Under the pieces are notes generated by a model that made no database searches, was not told the DNA's origin, and worked only from the letters and a program-made list of their open reading frames with translations. A program made the translations under genes and the position numbers. Below, piece after piece: positions 37,083 through 44,754 of a stretch of 64,000 nucleotides of DNA. The DNA comes from Pseudomonas nitroreducens NBRC 12694. GTDB lineage: Bacteria > Pseudomonadota > Gammaproteobacteria > Pseudomonadales > Pseudomonadaceae. The stretch is taken from contig NZ_BDAI01000001.1 of NCBI RefSeq assembly GCF_002091755.1, positions 620,001 through 684,000 of the forward strand, written 5' to 3'. Each line of letters begins with the position of its first letter. Position 1 is the stretch's first letter.

Positions 37083-37113
37083 AAAAAAACGCGGCCCGAG
37101 GGCCGCGTTTTTT
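37083..37113. terminator. Bidirectional terminator between cyclase-family and RND genes
   Basis: Stem ACGCGGCC (37089-37096) with GGCCGCGT (37101-37108), CGAG loop, seven A before and six T after, so it works in both directions. It ends the rightward cyclase-family gene and the leftward RND transporter gene. Confidence 0.9.
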
Positions 37114-37129
37114 ATTGCTCGAGCGTCGA

Positions 37130-39511
37130 TCAGTGAACCAGGATCGAAGCCTTCTTCTGACGCACCTTCTCCGGGTTGATCAGGAAGCGCGCCAGAGCCG
37201 GCAGCAGCCAGAGGGCGCCGAACATGTTCCAGAGGAGCATGAAGGTCAGCATCAGACCCATGTCGGCCTGGAACTTGATCGCCGAGAAGATCCAGGTAGC
37301 CACGCCGATGGCCAGGCACAGGCCGGTGAACAGCACGGCTTTACCCGTGGACTTCAGCGTCTCGTAGTAGGCCTCCTGCAGGGACAGGCCCTGGCGCAGG
37401 AAGGACTCCAGGCGGGTATAGATGTAGATGCCGTAGTCCACGCCGATACCCACGCCCAGCGCGATCACCGGCAGGGTCGCCACCTTCACGCCGATGCCCA
37501 GGGTGGCCATCAGCGCGTTGCCCAGCACCGAGGTGAGGATCAGCGGCAGCACGATGCACAGGGTCGCGGCGAAGGAACGGAAGGTGATCAGGCACATCAC
37601 TGCCACGCAGATGTACACCAGGATCAGGATGGTCAGTTCCGAGTGCTTGATCACGTCGTTGGTGGCGGCCTCGATACCGGCGTTACCGGCGGCGAGCTTG
37701 AACTTCAGGTCATCCTTCTCGTTGGCCTTGGCGAAGTCCTGCACGACGGCCACGGCGCGGTCGAGGGTCTCGGCCTTGTGGTCGTTGAGGAACACCAGAA
37801 GGGGTGCCAGCGAGCAGTTGCTGTTGAACAGACCTTCGGCGCGGCTGATGGAGTTGTTCAGCACGTCCTGGTTGCGCGACAGCGACTCCCACTTCAGGTT
37901 GCCTTCGTTCATGCCCTTGATCATCTGCTTGGAGACGGTGACCAGGGAGATGGCCGACTGCACGCCCTGGGTGTTCTCCAGGCGCCAGGCCAGCTCGTCG
38001 ATGGCGGACAGGGTCTTGTGGGTGGAGCAGCCTTCGGCCTCGGACGCCACCATCACCACCAGCACGTCGGAGCTGGTCGAGTAGTTGCGGATGATGAAGT
38101 CGTTGTCCAGGTTGTAGCGCGAGTCCGGACGCAGTTCCGGCGCGCCCTGGTCGAGGTCACCGATCTTCAGGTGATGGCCCTGCCACATGCCGCCGGCGAA
38201 CATCGCCAGGGCGATGACCACGGAGATCGGCGCCACGGACGGGCTGGCGAAGTTGGACAGCGCGCGCCAGAAGGGATGGTCGCGCACGGCGTCTTCCTTG
38301 CTGCGCTGCACCGCCTTCTTGCTGATGCCGATGTAGGAAATGGCGACCGGCAGCAGGATCAGGTTGGTGAACACGATCACCGCCACGCCGATGGACGCGC
38401 CGATGGCCAGTTCGCGGATCACGCCGATGTCGATCACCAGCAGGGTGATGAAGCCGACGGCGTCCGCGAGAATGGCGATCATGCCCGGCAGGAACAGCTG
38501 GCGGAAGGTGCGGCGGGCGGCCAGCAGCGGGGTTTCCGCATCACTGGACTGCAGGGCGATACCGTTGATCTTCTGCACGCCGTGGGAAATACCGATGGCG
38601 AAGATCAGGAACGGCACCAGCATCGAGTACGGGTCCAGTCCGAAGCCGATGATGTGCAGCAGGCCCAGTTGCCAGATCACCGCCACCAGGGTGGTGGACA
38701 GCACGGCAATGGTGGAGCGCACGCACTTGGTGAACCACAGCAGCAGCACCAGGGTGATGACGAAGCAGATGCCGAAGAAGCCGACCACCATCAGCAGGCC
38801 GTCGATCAGGTCACCGACCTTCTTGGCGAAGCCGGTGATGTGGATCTTCACGTTGGGGTTCTGCAGCTGGTACTTGTCGCGGATCTTCTCTTCCAGCTCA
38901 TGGGAGAACTGGCGGTAGTCCAGCTTCATCAGCTTGCCCTGGTCTTTCGGGTCCGGGTAGACCTCCAGCAGCGGCACGTCGACGATGCTCGACTTGAAGT
39001 TGTTGGCCACCAGGCGGCCGATCTGGCCGGACTTGAGCACGTTGTTGCGCAGCAGGTCCAGGGCCTTGGCGGAACCGTCGTAGGTCTGCGGGATAACCTC
39101 GCCACCGGCGAAGCCCTCCTCGGTCACTTCGGTCCAGCGTACGCTCGGGCTCCACAGCGACTTCATGCCGGAGCGGTCGACGCCGGGAATGTAGAAGACC
39201 TCGTCATGGATCTGCCGCAGCGTCTCCATGTATTCCTTGGTGAAGATGTCGCCGTTCACCGCTTCCACCGAGATGCGCACGGTGTTGCCGAGGTTGGCCA
39301 GGTCGTTGCGGTGCTCCAGCATGTTCTGGATGAACGGGTGCTGCAGCGGGATCATCTTCTCGAAACTGGTGGACGGGCGCACTTGCGTGGCCGACCAGGC
39401 GAGGAAGACGGTCACCAGCAGGCACGCGATGATCACGAACGGCCGGTGGGTGAAGATGATGCGTTCCAGGAAAGTCGCCTTGTCCTGTTCGTGCTTGTTC
39501 AGAGCGTTCAT
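37130..39511 (-). CDS. RND superfamily (MMPL/HAE3-type) transporter
   Basis: 793 residues. One membrane helix near 28-45, a periplasmic loop, a block of five to six helices in the middle (about 225-395), a second periplasmic loop, and a second block near 620-790. This is the duplicated RND fold of the small MMPL/HAE3 class (not the 1000-residue efflux pumps), which typically move lipids or hydrophobic molecules in the envelope. ATG 39511 has GGGAGCC upstream. It lies 14 bases after the YCF48-like gene, so the two are co-transcribed. The last residues K-A-S-I-L-V-H are basic/hydrophobic. Cargo is unknown. Confidence 0.88.
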   Translation of the reverse strand: MNALNKHEQDKATFLERIIFTHRPFVIIACLLVTVFLAWSATQVRPSTSFEKMIPLQHPFIQNMLEHRNDLANLGNTVRISVEAVNGDIFTKEYMETLRQIHDEVFYIPGVDRSGMKSLWSPSVRWTEVTEEGFAGGEVIPQTYDGSAKALDLLRNNVLKSGQIGRLVANNFKSSIVDVPLLEVYPDPKDQGKLMKLDYRQFSHELEEKIRDKYQLQNPNVKIHITGFAKKVGDLIDGLLMVVGFFGICFVITLVLLLWFTKCVRSTIAVLSTTLVAVIWQLGLLHIIGFGLDPYSMLVPFLIFAIGISHGVQKINGIALQSSDAETPLLAARRTFRQLFLPGMIAILADAVGFITLLVIDIGVIRELAIGASIGVAVIVFTNLILLPVAISYIGISKKAVQRSKEDAVRDHPFWRALSNFASPSVAPISVVIALAMFAGGMWQGHHLKIGDLDQGAPELRPDSRYNLDNDFIIRNYSTSSDVLVVMVASEAEGCSTHKTLSAIDELAWRLENTQGVQSAISLVTVSKQMIKGMNEGNLKWESLSRNQDVLNNSISRAEGLFNSNCSLAPLLVFLNDHKAETLDRAVAVVQDFAKANEKDDLKFKLAAGNAGIEAATNDVIKHSELTILILVYICVAVMCLITFRSFAATLCIVLPLILTSVLGNALMATLGIGVKVATLPVIALGVGIGVDYGIYIYTRLESFLRQGLSLQEAYYETLKSTGKAVLFTGLCLAIGVATWIFSAIKFQADMGLMLTFMLLWNMFGALWLLPALARFLINPEKVRQKKASILVH

Positions 39512-39525
39512 TGCGGCTCCCTGGC

Positions 39526-40608
39526 TTATTGTTGTTCTGTCAGCTCGGCACCGGTCGCCGAAGCCAGGTGGATACCGCCCTGGCCGACCAGCACCAGGTT
39601 GCCATCGCCGGCCGCGCTCACGCCCGCGAGGGAGAGGCGGTCCGGACGGTTGACGACGCTGAAGCTGACGCCGTCGTCCTTGCTTTCCAGCACGCTGCCG
39701 CCGTGGCCGACGACGACGATGGTGCCGTCATCCAGCAGGCTGCCTTCGGAGAGGCCGAACTCCAGCGCTCCGCCATTGGCGGTGGGCAGGCTGACCTGCT
39801 GCCAGGTGCTGCCGAAATCGGTCGAGCGGAACAGGTGGCCGCGCAGGCCGTAGGCCAGGACGGTGCCGGCCTGGGTGGTGCCGGTGGCGCCGAACAGCGA
39901 GCCCTCGTAGGGGCCCTGGAGTTTTTCCCAGGTCTGGCCCCAGTCCTTGGAGCGGAACATGCTGCCCGCCTCGCCGACCACGAACAGGCCGGAATCCTTC
40001 ACCGCCGTGATGGCGTTGAGGTGGTACTGGTCTTCGTTGTCCAGGCGATCGCTGACGTCTTCCCAGCTCTTGCCGCCATCGGTGGTTTCCAGCAGCGCGC
40101 CATAGGCGCCCACGGCCACACCGTGGTTCTCGTCCTGGAACCAGATGTCCAGCAGCGGCGCTTCGCGCTTGAGGTCCTCGAACTGGCGCACCCAGGTGGT
40201 GCCGCCATCGGTAGTGGCCAGGACCTGGGCGTCGTGACCGACGGCCCAGCCCTTCTTGTCGTTGACGAAGAACACCGAGGTCAGCAGCTGGCGGGTCGGC
40301 ACGGTGGCCTGGGTCCAGCTCTTGCCTGCGTCGTCGGAATAGAGGATGTGCCCGTGGTCTCCCACCGCGACCAGCCGCTTGCCGGCATGGGCGATGCTCA
40401 GCAGCAGGCTGCTGGAGGCCTTGGCGGAAATGATCGAGTTGGCATCGCTGGCGGCGTCCGTTGCGGCGACGGCATGCAGCGGAGCCAGGGACATCATCAG
40501 GAAGGAAAACGCGCCGAGCAGGGAAATCGACTTGCGCGACATCGGGAAGGAGCTTCGCACTCCCGATACGGGCTGCTCGCTCGAAGTGCGCCACAGGGGC
40601 TCACGCAT
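39526..40608 (-). CDS. YCF48/BNR-repeat beta-propeller protein, exported
   Basis: 360 residues from ATG 40608, which has AAAGG at a good distance; an alternative ATG at 40542 (M-S-R-K-S-I-S) gives a shorter, more normal signal peptide but no clear ribosome site. Cleavage is expected after A-V-A. The mature protein is a run of BNR/Asp-box blades: D-D-A-G-K-S-W, T-T-D-G-G-T-T-W, T-T-D-G-G-K-S-W, S-K-D-W-G-Q-T-W and R-S-T-D-F-G-S-T-W. YCF48 proteins are assembly factors in cyanobacteria; in Pseudomonas their role beside RND genes is unknown. It may be a periplasmic partner of the transporter. Confidence 0.85.
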   Translation of the reverse strand: MREPLWRTSSEQPVSGVRSSFPMSRKSISLLGAFSFLMMSLAPLHAVAATDAASDANSIISAKASSSLLLSIAHAGKRLVAVGDHGHILYSDDAGKSWTQATVPTRQLLTSVFFVNDKKGWAVGHDAQVLATTDGGTTWVRQFEDLKREAPLLDIWFQDENHGVAVGAYGALLETTDGGKSWEDVSDRLDNEDQYHLNAITAVKDSGLFVVGEAGSMFRSKDWGQTWEKLQGPYEGSLFGATGTTQAGTVLAYGLRGHLFRSTDFGSTWQQVSLPTANGGALEFGLSEGSLLDDGTIVVVGHGGSVLESKDDGVSFSVVNRPDRLSLAGVSAAGDGNLVLVGQGGIHLASATGAELTEQQ

Positions 40609-40654
40609 ATGCCTTTACCTCTTTTTCTTATGCAGGCGGTATGTAGTTTGGAGC

Positions 40655-40684
40655 TATATAGCCAGCCTTTTCCGGGGCTGACAA
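40655..40684 (-). promoter_or_regulatory. Putative sigma-70-type promoter of the YCF48-RND genes
   Basis: On the minus strand TTGTCA (40684-40679), an 18-base spacer and TATATA (40660-40655), about 47 bases upstream of ATG 40608. The DUF1329 terminator lies upstream of it, so an independent promoter is needed here. Confidence 0.4.
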
Positions 40685-40832
40685 TTAACGGCACGTTATC
40701 TTTTGTTAAGCCCCGGGCGCCTCACTCGAAAGGATGAGTGCATTTTGCCATCTCGCCCGAAAGGCGCGCGGGTGGCGGCTTCCCGCGGGTGGAGCGGTAA
40801 CACTTTCACGCCCTCACGCTTTCGCGCAGGTA

Positions 40833-40862
40833 TAAAAAAGCCCGCCATGGGGCGGGCTCTTT
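40833..40862 (-). terminator. Terminator of the DUF1302-DUF1329 genes
   Basis: Stem AGCCCGCC (40839-40846) with GGCGGGCT (40851-40858); on the minus strand it is followed by six T. It lies 16 bases beyond the DUF1329 stop codon and separates this pair from the YCF48-RND pair. Confidence 0.87.
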
Positions 40863-40878
40863 CACGCACGAAGCGAAC

Positions 40879-42246
40879 TCAGCGGGTGCCGCGGCGACGC
40901 AGTGCGGACGGGCTGAAGTAGGAGTCGTCCGGTACGGCCTGGCTGAAGTCGATGGTGGTCGGCTCTTCGTTGTCCAGGTTCTGTACGTGGTAGCGACGGG
41001 CCTGCAGGTCGTGGAAGGTATCCAGAGCGGTCCAGGTGGTGGGCAGCTCGTAGTAGTTCTTCAGGTACGCCAGCGATACGCGCCACAGTTCGCCGCGACC
41101 GTCGTACTGGTCGACTTCGGCGGCGCCCCAGCTGTCCTCGTCGAGGAACAGTACGCGCTTGGAATAGATGTGGCGTGCGCCCGGCTTCAGGGTGCCTTCC
41201 ACGATCCACACGCGGTGCAGTTCGTAGCGGGTGTATTTCGGGTTCAGGTGGTTGGGGGTCAGCAGATCCTTGTACTTAACCTCAGGGCTGGAAACCTTGT
41301 AGTTGTTGTACGGGATGTACATTTCCTTCTTGCCGATCAGCTTCCAGTCGTAGCGGTCCGGCGAGCCGTTGAACATGTCGGTGTCGTCGGCGGTACGCAG
41401 GCCGTCGGCGGCGGCGATCGGGGTGTCGTAGGCCAGGTTCGGCGCACGGCGCACGCGGCGCTGGCCGGCGTTGTAGCCCCAGGCCTGGCGCGGCTCCTTC
41501 ACCTGGTCGAGGGTCTCGTGGACCAGTGCGGCACCACCGGCCAGGCGAGCCGGGCTCTTGGTGAACGACAGGTAGTAGAACAGCAGGTTGTTCAGGTCGG
41601 CGAAGCTCTTGCCCTGGATGTAGTACTTGAACAGCGCTTCCTGCTGCGAGGTCACCAGCGAGTAGTCGCCGTTACGCTGCACAGCCACTTCGGAGGCGCG
41701 ACGCACGACGTAGGTGCCGCGGTAGCGGGCGATGTGGTTCCACACCGCTTCCACGCCGTTCTGCGGGATCGGGAACGGGATGCCGCCGAAGGCATCGACG
41801 AAGCCGTTGCCGCCTTCGGCCAGCTTGGCGCTGGTGGCATTCTTCAGGGTGTTGTCGTACACCCACTGCGGCGCCGAACCGCTGCGGCGGCTCGGGTACA
41901 CCGGCATCTGGAAGGTGTCCGGGTAGGTGGCGAACAGCGCCAGGGTGCCCGGAGTCAGGTTGGCCTTGTACTGGTTCAGGTTCGCCTTGGTGATGGTATA
42001 CAGCGGCTTGTCGGCGGCGAACGGGTCGATATGGTGCTGGCCCGGCTTGTAGCCGGCCGGTGCCTGGGTGATGCCACCGGTCCAGGCCGGGATGGTGCCG
42101 GCGGCGTTGCCGGCCTTTTCCGCGCCCAGCGGGGTCAGGCTCGACTGCAGCTTGGCCGCGTCCTGCGGGGAAACCGCCGCCAGGGCGCTGCCGGCGGACA
42201 GGGCCAGGGCCACTGCGGCGCCGACCAGGGTACGCATGTTGCGCAT
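40879..42246 (-). CDS. DUF1329 outer-membrane-associated protein
   Basis: 455 residues with a signal peptide (about 1-23, A-L-A cleavage). Typical DUF1329 features: L-T-P-L-G-A-E-K-A-G-N near 37-47, G-T-I-P-A-W-T-G-G, later N-G-V-E-A-V-W-N-H, R-R-V-R-R-A-P-N-L-A-Y-D-T-P and W-G-A-A-E-V-D-Q-Y. The family has a LolA/LolB-like fold in structural databases as I recall, and is nearly always paired with DUF1302. It is 56 bases downstream of DUF1302 and followed by a terminator. A role in handling a hydrophobic compound at the outer membrane is inferred. Confidence 0.9.
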   Translation of the reverse strand: MRNMRTLVGAAVALALSAGSALAAVSPQDAAKLQSSLTPLGAEKAGNAAGTIPAWTGGITQAPAGYKPGQHHIDPFAADKPLYTITKANLNQYKANLTPGTLALFATYPDTFQMPVYPSRRSGSAPQWVYDNTLKNATSAKLAEGGNGFVDAFGGIPFPIPQNGVEAVWNHIARYRGTYVVRRASEVAVQRNGDYSLVTSQQEALFKYYIQGKSFADLNNLLFYYLSFTKSPARLAGGAALVHETLDQVKEPRQAWGYNAGQRRVRRAPNLAYDTPIAAADGLRTADDTDMFNGSPDRYDWKLIGKKEMYIPYNNYKVSSPEVKYKDLLTPNHLNPKYTRYELHRVWIVEGTLKPGARHIYSKRVLFLDEDSWGAAEVDQYDGRGELWRVSLAYLKNYYELPTTWTALDTFHDLQARRYHVQNLDNEEPTTIDFSQAVPDDSYFSPSALRRRGTR

Positions 42247-42302
42247 GGTGATTCTCCGTGAAGTTCACGCGCCGGCCCGTGTGGGCCGACGCGAGCTTGT
42301 CG

Positions 42303-44270
42303 TTAGAAGGAGTACTTGACGTTGAAGCCGACGTTGTCGCGGTCGCGGCTGGCGTTGTTCTGCCCGGCGCCGTAGAACTCGGTGTACTGCAGTTCGGCTT
42401 CCAGGGCGTTCAGGTAGGTAGCCTTGACGCCCAGGGTGTAGGCCTTGCGGCCTTCGATGAAGTTGCCGGTCTGGTAGGAGTTGCCTTCGAAGTCGTCCTT
42501 GTAGACGGCGTAGGGCGAGATGTTCACGCCGGCGAAGACGTCGTTCCAGGTACCCGACAGCAGCAGGGTGTAGCCGTAGGCGTTCTTGTTCACCTGATCG
42601 TCGCGGTCATAGCCGGAGATGTAGGCGCCGTTGCCACGGCCGGAGTAGTAGCGGGTGCTGCCGTCGTACGCGGTGTACTGCAGGTCACTGCCGCGCAGGT
42701 GTTCGGAGGCCAGTTCCGCCACGCCCATCAGCGAGTCGAAGGACAGCGACGGGCCGAAGTTGTAGATGGTGCCCAGCGAGGTGTTGAAGGCTTCGACGCG
42801 CTCGTAGTTGTGGATCTGGTCGCGAATCGAGACGTCACCGCCACCGATGTTCACGGTCTTGCCGCTGGCCAGCGCCGGGGCCTGAACCAGCAGGTCGCCG
42901 AGCAGGTCGTTGGTGGTGGCGATGCCGATCGGCAGGTTCGGGCGGTAGGCCAGCTCACCGAACACCGAGGCGTCGCCCACGGTGGTGTTGAAGCTGAAGC
43001 CGTACATGCGGATGTTTTCCACATATTCACGGCGGGCGTTGACCTGGTTGGCGACGTCCACGGAGGTCGCGCCATTCACCAGGCTCAGCACCTGGCCGGC
43101 CATGGCATTGCCGCTGCCTGCGGCGCTTACCAACTGGTCGTAGGAGGTGAAACCGCCAACGCCGGCGAGCTGGTCGAGATCCACGCCAGCGTAGTCGCTG
43201 TTCAGGTCGGCGTAGATGGTCGGCTCTTTGGAGTGATAGTTTACGAAGTAGAAGCCGAACTCGGTGGAGTTCAGTTCTTCAGCCACGTAGTGGAAGGCCA
43301 CACCGAACTGACCATCGTTCTTGGCGTTGATGTCCTTGCCGACATTGGCGACCTTGAACACACCGTTGGAGTCCAGGTACTGAGTACCCTGCAGGCCGCC
43401 CACATGGGCTGCGGAAAGCTGCGGGTAGAGGCTCTGGAACAGCGGATTGGAGAGCGCGCCCACGGTGGTGTAGGCAGTGTTGCCGCCATCGGCGAACAGG
43501 TCGGTCTCGGAGAAGAAGGTGCCGACCGGGTCGATGCGGGTCTCTTTCCAGTTCCACTGGTAGAAAGCGTCCATCGACAGGTTGTCGGTCAGGCCGATGT
43601 TGAAGCTCGCGGCCTCCACCGGCATCAGCACTTCCTTCAGCTCCGAGCCCGGCAGGCGGAACTTGGCGGCGTCCACCGGGTTGGTGGTGTTCACGCCACC
43701 GCGGTAGAAGATGCCTTCGCCCCAGTTGAATACCTGACGACCCAGGCGCGCGGTCAGCGGGTGATCGGCCACGTCCCAGTTGCCATAGACATAGGCATCG
43801 AGGATCTCGGCGCGGTTGCCGGCGGCGTCGCGGGTCTCGCTGGTGAAGCGGTCGCTGTTCGGATAGGTCTGGCTCGGCTGCGCCGGGTGGTTGTTGTCGT
43901 AGTAGTCGTTGCGCTTGTCCATGATCTGGGTGTCATAGAAAGCCGAGCCACGCACGAACAGGCCGTAGTTCTTGTAGGTCGCTTCCAGGTCGGAAGTGAT
44001 CTTGTACACCTCGGAAACCAGGCCAGTGTCGAAGTTGCGATTGCCGTCGTTGCCGTTGATGTCGTTGTTGGTCTTGTCCTGGCCTTGCACGCGCCACAGG
44101 GCGCCGTAGGACACGGTGCTGTCCAGCGAGCCGGTGACTTCGTTATCGAGGAAGCTGAACTCGACCGCCGTTGCCTGGGCAGACATCAGCAGGGGCAGGA
44201 TGCCGGCCAGGGCGAAACCGGCACGAGCAGGCGCATAACGCAAGACAGGCTTGCGAACTGGGATTTCCAT
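42303..44270 (-). CDS. DUF1302 outer-membrane protein
   Basis: 655 residues with a long signal peptide (about 1-35). The mature protein is full of alternating beta segments and ends in F-N-V-K-Y-S-F, with the terminal Phe of an outer-membrane barrel. Early motif G-S-L-D-S-T-V-S-Y-G-A-L-W-R and R-L-G-R-Q-V-F-N-W-G-E-G fit DUF1302. This family is thought to form a channel or receptor partnered with DUF1329. ATG 44270 has GGAG upstream. First gene of the pair, with a roughly 400-base control region upstream. Confidence 0.9.
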   Translation of the reverse strand: MEIPVRKPVLRYAPARAGFALAGILPLLMSAQATAVEFSFLDNEVTGSLDSTVSYGALWRVQGQDKTNNDINGNDGNRNFDTGLVSEVYKITSDLEATYKNYGLFVRGSAFYDTQIMDKRNDYYDNNHPAQPSQTYPNSDRFTSETRDAAGNRAEILDAYVYGNWDVADHPLTARLGRQVFNWGEGIFYRGGVNTTNPVDAAKFRLPGSELKEVLMPVEAASFNIGLTDNLSMDAFYQWNWKETRIDPVGTFFSETDLFADGGNTAYTTVGALSNPLFQSLYPQLSAAHVGGLQGTQYLDSNGVFKVANVGKDINAKNDGQFGVAFHYVAEELNSTEFGFYFVNYHSKEPTIYADLNSDYAGVDLDQLAGVGGFTSYDQLVSAAGSGNAMAGQVLSLVNGATSVDVANQVNARREYVENIRMYGFSFNTTVGDASVFGELAYRPNLPIGIATTNDLLGDLLVQAPALASGKTVNIGGGDVSIRDQIHNYERVEAFNTSLGTIYNFGPSLSFDSLMGVAELASEHLRGSDLQYTAYDGSTRYYSGRGNGAYISGYDRDDQVNKNAYGYTLLLSGTWNDVFAGVNISPYAVYKDDFEGNSYQTGNFIEGRKAYTLGVKATYLNALEAELQYTEFYGAGQNNASRDRDNVGFNVKYSF

Positions 44271-44675
44271 TAGGACTCACTCCATGGACTGATCATTCTT
44301 TAGCGGCGCCGCCAGTGCGCGGTACGCCTTGTCAGCCGTTACTCCACGGCCTTGTTGTCGTCGATCTGAAGGAAACTCCCCCAAGGTGCTCGACACGCCT
44401 CCCGTCCCAATGGACGGGTAAAGGCTAAGCAGCGTCCGCCGGTGCAACCCCGATGCCAGAATTCAGATGCGTCTGATTCTGCTTACAAAAAATAAAGAAT
44501 ATGTGCGCTACTTTTTGTGACTGGTCGTTCACTGATCAAATCAAGTGGCCGATTGCGCCATTCACCACTGCAAATGGCGCAATCGGCCCCTCGAGGCTCG
44601 ACGCAGACACATCGGGCTTTTTCGCTCAATAGCGAGCAGCGATAAGCGAGACATCGATTAATTTCGATAGGTAAC
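44271..44675 (-). promoter_or_regulatory. Control region upstream of DUF1302
   Basis: 405 bases without a gene. Three inverted repeats are present: CCCGTCC/GGACGGG (44401-44418), an imperfect palindrome CAGAATTCAGA...TCTGATTCTG (44457-44481), and a perfect 16-bp repeat at 44547-44588 (own entry). The segment 44485-44520 is AT-rich and is the likely promoter zone. The regulator is not encoded next to it. Confidence 0.45.
44547..44588. repeat. Perfect 16-bp inverted repeat
   Basis: GGCCGATTGCGCCATT (44547-44562) and its exact complement AATGGCGCAATCGGCC (44573-44588), separated by 10 bases, about 280 bases before the DUF1302 start. No T run follows, so a terminator is unlikely. It could be a double operator, an RNA hairpin in a long leader, or a mobile-repeat remnant. 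Confidence 0.7.
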
Positions 44676-44713
44676 AAAAAGGTGTTACCAACAAGAGCTG
44701 GTAACACCTTTTT
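44676..44713. terminator. Terminator after pepN
   Basis: A 15-bp near-perfect hairpin: AAAAAGGTGTTACCA and TGGTAACACCTTTTT around an 8-base loop. A and T runs on the two sides make it bidirectional. It lies 41 bases beyond the pepN stop and isolates pepN from the DUF1302 control region. Confidence 0.9.
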
Positions 44714-44754
44714 GAAAGTTGCTTGCGCCCCCGGGACGGGACGCGGCGGGTGTG

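Noticed and set aside
37115..39853. A 912-codon frame antisense to the RND gene
   Set aside because: A histidine/glutamine/valine-rich shadow of the RND coding strand, without domain features.
40609..40654. DUF1329 and YCF48 as one continuous operon
   Set aside because: A strong terminator at 40833-40862 separates them; a promoter-like sequence lies on the YCF48 side.
42258..44273. A 671-codon frame antisense to DUF1302
   Set aside because: A shadow of the DUF1302 gene; DUF1302 has signal peptide, ribosome site and barrel pattern.
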